Shown here in pieces: positions 60,498 to 64,000 of a stretch of 64,000 bases of DNA. Positions within the stretch are counted from its first letter, which is position 1. Each line of letters begins with the position of its first letter. The notes under the pieces are model-generated. The model did no database searches. It worked only from the letters and a program-made list of their open reading frames with translations, and was not told where the DNA came from. Both the position numbers and the translations under genes were made by a program. Source of the DNA: a virus. Where the stretch lies: IMG/VR virus record IMGVR_UViG_3300042881_004673, positions 16,392 to 80,391 of that record. One strand, given 5' to 3'.

Positions 60498-60541
60498 CTA
60501 ACCAAGCTTTACTACGATACGGGTTCATACCTGTGGGTTAG
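60498..60541 (+). ncRNA. 44-base acceptor/T-arm-like minihelix
   Basis: CTAACC pairs with GGTTAG, enclosing a T-arm-like hairpin (ACGGG-TTCATA-CCTGT) and 15 unpaired bases where D and anticodon arms should be. Looks like a tRNA reduced to its top half. Confidence 0.5.
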
Positions 60542-60549
60542 GGGTGACG

Positions 60550-60565
60550 ATCAGGAAAGACTGAT
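60550..60565 (+). ncRNA. Small hairpin before tRNA-Asp
   Basis: ATCAG-GAAAGA-CTGAT, 6 bases before the tRNA; shares the loop of the 60175 hairpin. Confidence 0.6.
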
Positions 60566-60571
60566 AAACTT

Positions 60572-60644
60572 GGTCCCGTGGTTGAATGGTTACAATTCCA
60601 CCCTGTCACGGTGCGAGATACGGGTTCGAATCCCGTCGGGACCG
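60572..60644 (+). tRNA. tRNA-Asp (anticodon GTC)
   Basis: 73 bases. Acceptor GGTCCCG/CGGGACC perfect with G discriminator, as expected for Asp; D-arm GTTG/CAAT; loop CTGTCAC with one mismatched base pair in the anticodon stem; T-arm ACGGG-TTCGAAT-CCCGT. CCA is not encoded. Confidence 0.9.
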
Positions 60645-60668
60645 CTAAACTTTAAAAAAATAACTATT

Positions 60669-61109
60669 ATGAAAACACTTTTTTTAACTCTGTCGTTATT
60701 TTTTGTTAATTTTTTTAATTCACAAGTTATTAAAATTAAGGTATCTGAAGTTATGGACTCTTACGGACAAGACACCAGTGTTTTAAATGTTATAAATAAT
60801 GATAGTCTTATCTACGAACATAGAAAAGTTAATAGTTTTTATGATATTGATTTAACCAATAATAGATTTTTTATTATAAAAAGTAATGGTGTTGAAGTTG
60901 AGGGTGATATATCCTTTGATGTTAAAGACGGAATTTACATAATTAATTTCTTAGTTGATGGATACACTACCGGATTGGTTGTAAATTTAAATAATGAACA
61001 AGTCGCATGGTTTTCAATATCCGAACAATTTGTTTTAGATTCCGATATTTTACAGACTTATATTGAAATTTGTATATTTATTAACTTTCAAATATTAAAA
61101 AGTTCTTAA
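60669..61109 (+). CDS. Small exported protein
   Basis: 146 residues from the ATG at 60669; earlier starts would lie inside the tRNA-Asp gene. A Sec signal peptide (KTLFLTLSLFFVNFFNSQ) precedes a beta-rich domain of unknown function (IKIKVSEVMDSYGQDTSV). No lipobox. Possibly periplasmic; no family recognised. It follows the tRNA cluster with only 24 bases in between, so it may share its transcript. Confidence 0.75.
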   Translation: MKTLFLTLSLFFVNFFNSQVIKIKVSEVMDSYGQDTSVLNVINNDSLIYEHRKVNSFYDIDLTNNRFFIIKSNGVEVEGDISFDVKDGIYIINFLVDGYTTGLVVNLNNEQVAWFSISEQFVLDSDILQTYIEICIFINFQILKSS

Positions 61110-61114
61110 TAAAC

Positions 61115-61142
61115 GTCCCATCATAATTGTTGGGGTTTTTTA
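61115..61142. terminator. Weak terminator between convergent genes
   Basis: CCCA...TGGG with a long loop followed by T6, just before the minus-strand stop at 61143. Confidence 0.55.
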
Positions 61143-61646
61143 TTAGGGCCTTGTCGGATTAACTTGTTTAAGAATGTTAGTTATGGCAGTAACTGCTGTG
61201 TTAGACGGTGTTGTATTAACCCTTGAAACCCCATCAATTTTAGTCATCTTATTCATAATAGGATCTATTAATCCAGTATTTATAAATGTTTTCATGGTGG
61301 GGACAGCTTTAAATTGATAGTCATAAATAGCCCTAAGTCTTACCCCATCAACATTAAGTTCTGTATTCCCAAAGTATGGCTTCCACACAATCTCTTCTTC
61401 ACCACTAGAGTCTCTCATTCCCGTTGTTCTTTTAACTGAAAAATAATTCTTAGGTTTATTAGGGTTGTCTGTGTAATATTGATTTAATGAGTTATTATAG
61501 AATGTTGCAACCCCTTGTAGTGCGGTTGTTATATTTGTATTTACAGTGAGTGAATCAAACACTTCATTAATTAATGGTTTAGAATCTCCCATGGTGGATT
61601 CCATTAAGTTGTAAAATCTTTTTTTATAATCGTTAATTTTTTTCAT
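61143..61646 (-). CDS. Tagged protein of unknown function (FYNLMEST class)
   Basis: 167 residues. KKINDYKKRFYNLMEST, then MGDSKPLINE: a tag of a second class ending in INE. The first 35 residues match the next gene (61662), while the bodies differ. The body is soluble, with a middle Pro/Trp segment (EEIVWKPYFGNTELNVDG) and a Thr/Asn-rich end. Probably transcribed from the late-type box at 62317 together with 61662. Confidence 0.75.
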   Translation of the reverse strand: MKKINDYKKRFYNLMESTMGDSKPLINEVFDSLTVNTNITTALQGVATFYNNSLNQYYTDNPNKPKNYFSVKRTTGMRDSSGEEEIVWKPYFGNTELNVDGVRLRAIYDYQFKAVPTMKTFINTGLIDPIMNKMTKIDGVSRVNTTPSNTAVTAITNILKQVNPTRP

Positions 61647-61661
61647 AATTGTTGGGTTTTA

Positions 61662-62303
61662 TTAAGGTTTTGTAGATGATTGGGGTTTTGTAGGTGCCTC
61701 GGGCATTGCGTATGAGGTGAGTCGTTCTGTATAAATTGGGTTAATAATATCTATGTAATTTTTAAAGGTTGTTTTATTTACATACCGATCACGTACTTGT
61801 CCACTATAAATCCCTATTCTTGAAGTATCAGTATGATCACCACCAGCGGCTTTAAATGCTGCCTGAAGACCTGGAGTATTGTATATAACTGAAAAAAATC
61901 TATCAACATCTGTAATTAAATTTCTTAATCCCACTAAAGCACTTACTAAAAATATCTGAGCGGCCATCATTGAAAGTTCACCATTCATTGTAGTTACCGC
62001 TATATTAATATTAGGATTCAGCTTTCTTACCCACGAATTCCACTGAGCAGGTCTATTACTGTCATTAGTCTTTTCAACTAATGAAGGAAACAAAGTTAAA
62101 TCTCTTACCCATGGACCGTTGGACAATGAAACTTTAGGAACGGTTTTAAACGCCTCGAAAGATGCTTTGTCTTTAAAATCCCTACTTCTTCCTTTTATTG
62201 CTCCAGGTGGAGTATAAACTTCCATAAGTAATGGTCTAACATCACCAATTGTGGATTCCATTAAGTTGTAAAATCTTTTTTTATGATCGTTAATATTTTT
62301 CAT
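61662..62303 (-). CDS. Tagged protein of unknown function (FYNLMEST class)
   Basis: 213 residues. KNINDHKKRFYNLMEST, then IGDVRPLLME, giving an LME junction. The body has a hydrophobic stretch (MMAAQIFLVSALVGLRNLI) and ends in a Pro/Thr/Lys-rich tail (EAPTKPQSSTKP). With 61143 it forms a minus-strand pair with a minus-strand late-type box. No family recognised. Confidence 0.75.
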   Translation of the reverse strand: MKNINDHKKRFYNLMESTIGDVRPLLMEVYTPPGAIKGRSRDFKDKASFEAFKTVPKVSLSNGPWVRDLTLFPSLVEKTNDSNRPAQWNSWVRKLNPNINIAVTTMNGELSMMAAQIFLVSALVGLRNLITDVDRFFSVIYNTPGLQAAFKAAGGDHTDTSRIGIYSGQVRDRYVNKTTFKNYIDIINPIYTERLTSYAMPEAPTKPQSSTKP

Positions 62304-62316
62304 AATTTATTTTATT

Positions 62317-62323
62317 ATAAATA
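62317..62323 (-). promoter_or_regulatory. TATTTAT late-type promoter box on the minus strand
   Basis: Lies 13 bases before the ATG at 62303. Confidence 0.58.
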
Positions 62324-62347
62324 TGCTAATAATTAAAATAAAATACT

Positions 62348-62355
62348 TATATTTG
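62348..62355 (+). promoter_or_regulatory. Host-type TATATTTG box
   Basis: Followed by exactly 4 bases (TATT) and the ATG at 62360. Confidence 0.65.
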
Positions 62356-62359
62356 TATT

Positions 62360-62629
62360 ATGAAAAAATTTGAAGATTTAGAGTTTGAAAAAATTGAAGA
62401 CGCACCTTTCCAAATTGGTGTGAAGTGTCGAATGATGTTTGAAAATGGATACGGTGTATCTGTTGTTTCTCACACACATTCATATGGTGGTAAAGATGGT
62501 TTGTTTGAAGTTGCCGTTTTGGGTAAAGATGGTGATATAACCTACGATACTTCGGTAACGGATGATGTGATTGGTTATTTAAATCCAAAAGATGTTACAG
62601 AAATTATGGAGAATGTGCAGTCTTTATAA
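62360..62629 (+). CDS. Small protein of unknown function
   Basis: 89 residues. A compact alpha/beta protein with a His-rich turn (VSHTHSYGGKDGLFEVAV) and an acidic end. Leaderless host-type promoter. No tag or membrane segment; not recognised. Confidence 0.68.
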   Translation: MKKFEDLEFEKIEDAPFQIGVKCRMMFENGYGVSVVSHTHSYGGKDGLFEVAVLGKDGDITYDTSVTDDVIGYLNPKDVTEIMENVQSL

Positions 62630-62640
62630 AAAAAATTGTT

Positions 62641-62648
62641 TATATTTG
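62641..62648 (+). promoter_or_regulatory. Host-type TATATTTG box
   Basis: Followed by exactly 4 bases (TAAT) and the ATG at 62653. Confidence 0.65.
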
Positions 62649-62652
62649 TAAT

Positions 62653-62931
62653 ATGACTGACGAACAAAGAAAAGCTTTAGATAATGTTATGGATTGGTTT
62701 GACTTTGAAAAAGTTCATAAAACCATGAGATCTTTACGATGGCAGTGGGATGGTGCTGAAGAAGGAATACCTTGTATGGGTGAGATTCGAGAAAAGGCAA
62801 GAGAGTTATTAACGGATTCGATTGAACGAGAAACAAGTGTCGGATCTGGAGGTTTTCAAGTGACCTATATTCCTGTAGAGGGATTTTTAAAACTTGAATT
62901 CATAGTATCTGAATGGGATGCTTTGATTTAA
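62653..62931 (+). CDS. Small protein of unknown function
   Basis: 92 residues. TDEQRKALDNVMDWFDFEKV then a Trp-rich stretch and a glycine hinge (TSVGSGGFQVTY). Leaderless host-type promoter, so probably early. No family recognised. Confidence 0.68.
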   Translation: MTDEQRKALDNVMDWFDFEKVHKTMRSLRWQWDGAEEGIPCMGEIREKARELLTDSIERETSVGSGGFQVTYIPVEGFLKLEFIVSEWDALI

Positions 62932-62974
62932 AAAAAATGTATAATTGTTTAACTTAAAATAAAAAAAATAAACT

Positions 62975-63217
62975 ATGTCGTTAAAATCGGGAAACAAAGG
63001 ACGCTACATCCAAAAAGTAGGACATTTAGACATCTACGCAAAAGACAGTCTTAAACCAGCTAAAGCCTCAAAATTAAAATGGTTAAAAGGTGAGGTTAAA
63101 AACACAGAGTATGTTGTGTATCATGCTAAAAAAATTGTTGAGTCAGGTTTTAAAACCAAAGAATTGGCGGTTAATAAGGCATCAGAACTAATGAAAAAAC
63201 ACATTGCTAAATCTTAA
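62975..63217 (+). CDS. Small basic protein
   Basis: 80 residues, rich in Lys (LKPAKASKLKWLKGEVKN). Repetitive basic helices suggest nucleic-acid binding. No tag; function unknown. Confidence 0.65.
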   Translation: MSLKSGNKGRYIQKVGHLDIYAKDSLKPAKASKLKWLKGEVKNTEYVVYHAKKIVESGFKTKELAVNKASELMKKHIAKS

Positions 63218-63227
63218 TTATAAAAAT

Positions 63228-63437
63228 ATGAGAAAAATTTTAGCAAAAGTTGTTGGTTGTTTAATTTCATTTATTGGAATTGTATTTTGTTCAATATATG
63301 TTCAACATAAAATATCAATTATTTCGATAATATTAGGGTTGTTTGGGGTCATAATAATTTACCCAATATTTGAACATTGGACTAACTACTTTGAACGTTT
63401 ATTTGAAAAAAAAGATTTAGAGTCAAATAGTAATTAG
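63228..63437 (+). CDS. Small membrane protein with two transmembrane segments
   Basis: 69 residues from the ATG at 63228; a TTG upstream is less likely. Two hydrophobic helices (VVGCLISFIGIVFCSIYV and ISIISIILGLFGVIIIYPIF) and a charged tail. Holin-like size and topology, but not assignable. Confidence 0.65.
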   Translation: MRKILAKVVGCLISFIGIVFCSIYVQHKISIISIILGLFGVIIIYPIFEHWTNYFERLFEKKDLESNSN

Positions 63438-63494
63438 TTAGTGTTATTTGCTAATCATTAGTCTTTTTTTTAATTTAAATCAAAATTTTATACG

Positions 63495-63501
63495 TATTTA
63501 T
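63495..63501 (+). promoter_or_regulatory. TATTTAT late-type promoter box
   Basis: Lies 14 bases before the ATG at 63516. Confidence 0.55.
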
Positions 63502-63515
63502 AACAAATATATATC

Positions 63516-63608
63516 ATGGAAATAGAAATTTATATCGCAATAGGAATACCGGTTTGTTTGGTTGGAATTCTAACCTGTATGTATATGGTAAATAAACATA
63601 AATTGTAA
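63516..63608 (+). CDS. Tiny membrane peptide
   Basis: 30 residues: EIEIYIAIGIPVCLVGILTC forms one membrane helix, then a short basic end (MVNKHKL). Supported by a late-type promoter; translation unproven. Confidence 0.5.
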   Translation: MEIEIYIAIGIPVCLVGILTCMYMVNKHKL

Positions 63609-63625
63609 TTTAACCAATTTGTTTA

Positions 63626-63632
63626 TATTTAT
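63626..63632 (+). promoter_or_regulatory. TATTTAT late-type promoter box
   Basis: Lies 27 bases before the ATG at 63660. Confidence 0.5.
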
Positions 63633-63659
63633 AGTAAAATAAACATTAAATATTTTATT

Positions 63660-63833
63660 ATGAAATTAACAAAAGAAAAATTATTGGGCATCGTTAGGCA
63701 TACCATTACATTTATTGGCGGTATTCTTGTCATGAAAGGAATCGTTGAGGATTCAATGGTGCAAGAAATCTTAGGAGGAGCCACTACATTGGCAGGAGCC
63801 ATTTGGTCAATTGTTGTTAAAAACAAAAATTAA
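63660..63833 (+). CDS. Holin-like small membrane protein
   Basis: 57 residues with two hydrophobic segments (ITFIGGILVMKGIV and EILGGATTLAGAIWSIVV) joined by a short loop, and a basic end. Size and topology fit class II holins, which release endolysin. The call rests on topology only. A terminator follows. Confidence 0.65.
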   Translation: MKLTKEKLLGIVRHTITFIGGILVMKGIVEDSMVQEILGGATTLAGAIWSIVVKNKN

Positions 63834-63854
63834 CTTTTATTATTTTTAAAATTA

Positions 63855-63880
63855 AAAACCCACTTTTGGTGGGTTTTTTT
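63855..63880 (+). terminator. Rho-independent terminator
   Basis: ACCCAC-TTTTG-GTGGGT followed by a T run. Confidence 0.87.
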
Positions 63881-63891
63881 ATTAATCATTA

Positions 63892-63898
63892 TATTTAT
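63892..63898 (+). promoter_or_regulatory. TATTTAT late-type promoter box
   Basis: Lies 19 bases before the ATG at 63918. Confidence 0.55.
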
Positions 63899-63917
63899 CA
63901 TTTATAAGTTTGAAAAT

Positions 63918-64000
63918 ATGACAGGAATTATTATTGCGTTTATAACAGGTGTTTTAGGACCTATACTTTTAGTTTACATTAAAAATAAATTAGAAAAGAA
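63918..64000 (+). CDS. Start of a membrane protein (3' end outside window)
   Basis: TGIIIAFITGVLGPILLVYI forms a membrane helix, then a basic KNKLEK. The frame is open to the window edge. Another holin- or spanin-sized protein is possible. Confidence 0.55.
   Translation, partial: MTGIIIAFITGVLGPILLVYIKNKLEK

Noticed and set aside
1-64000. Integrated prophage with attachment sites or insertion sequences
   Set aside because: No integrase, transposase, terminal inverted repeats or tRNA-flanking direct repeat was seen.

Overview
The window reads as part of a large, AT-rich tailed phage genome infecting a flavobacterium-like host (Bacteroidota). Evidence for a phage: dense, short, mostly unknown genes with ATGA/TAATG overlaps; a GH24 lysozyme; a VanY-type endopeptidase; holin-sized membrane proteins; long Thr-Pro-rich fibre-like proteins; and a small tRNA cluster. 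Evidence for the host: promoters of the Bacteroidota form TAnnTTTG, and a secreted SprB-like protein ending in a type B sorting domain of the type IX secretion system (T9SS). No capsid, terminase, portal or replication gene is in the window, so the phage call is strong but indirect. Layout: 1-8150 holds glycosyltransferases around two mucin-like fibre paralogues. 8170-17160 holds lysozyme, a minus-strand UvrC-like protein, a peptidoglycan-binding protein, a DHH phosphoesterase fused to a lysozyme-like tail, and a glycosyltransferase/LpxH-like pair. 17175-26603 and 28434-44652 are long plus-strand runs of small genes. 26604-28410 is mostly non-coding. 44678-45498 holds a membrane protein and an FKBP-type isomerase. 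45714-48170 is the T9SS-type protein. 48186-58085 holds more small genes and three large, possibly virion, proteins. 59020-60644 holds four clear tRNAs beside a tRNA-Arg, plus tRNA-like RNAs. 61143-64000 holds two minus-strand tagged genes and small membrane proteins. The central observation is that more than 40 otherwise unrelated proteins begin with one of a few short N-terminal peptides. The main families are RIIRLTESDLTRIV, NLQENIRRILKEE or LIRHILKEE, KIIITESQ, and KKRFYNLMEST. Nearly all end in a [L/I]-x-E motif, the cleavage pattern of the T4 prohead protease, whose substrates (internal proteins, Alt) carry N-terminal capsid-targeting sequences. I infer a large set of capsid-packaged and probably injected cargo: lysozyme, VanY, HExxH peptidases, an ADP-ribosyltransferase-like protein, a DHH enzyme, an HTH protein and many unknowns. 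Tags also occur inside proteins at domain boundaries, once alone as an 11-residue ORF, and once as an 82-bp exact DNA duplication ending where the cargo diverges. Regulation appears two-tiered. Tagged and other late-looking genes on both strands follow a TATTTAT box, placed either 3-6 or 15-20 bases before the start codon. A few genes instead follow a host-type TATATTTG box, often exactly 4 bases before the start, suggesting leaderless mRNAs. All functions come from reading motifs by eye; no searches were run.
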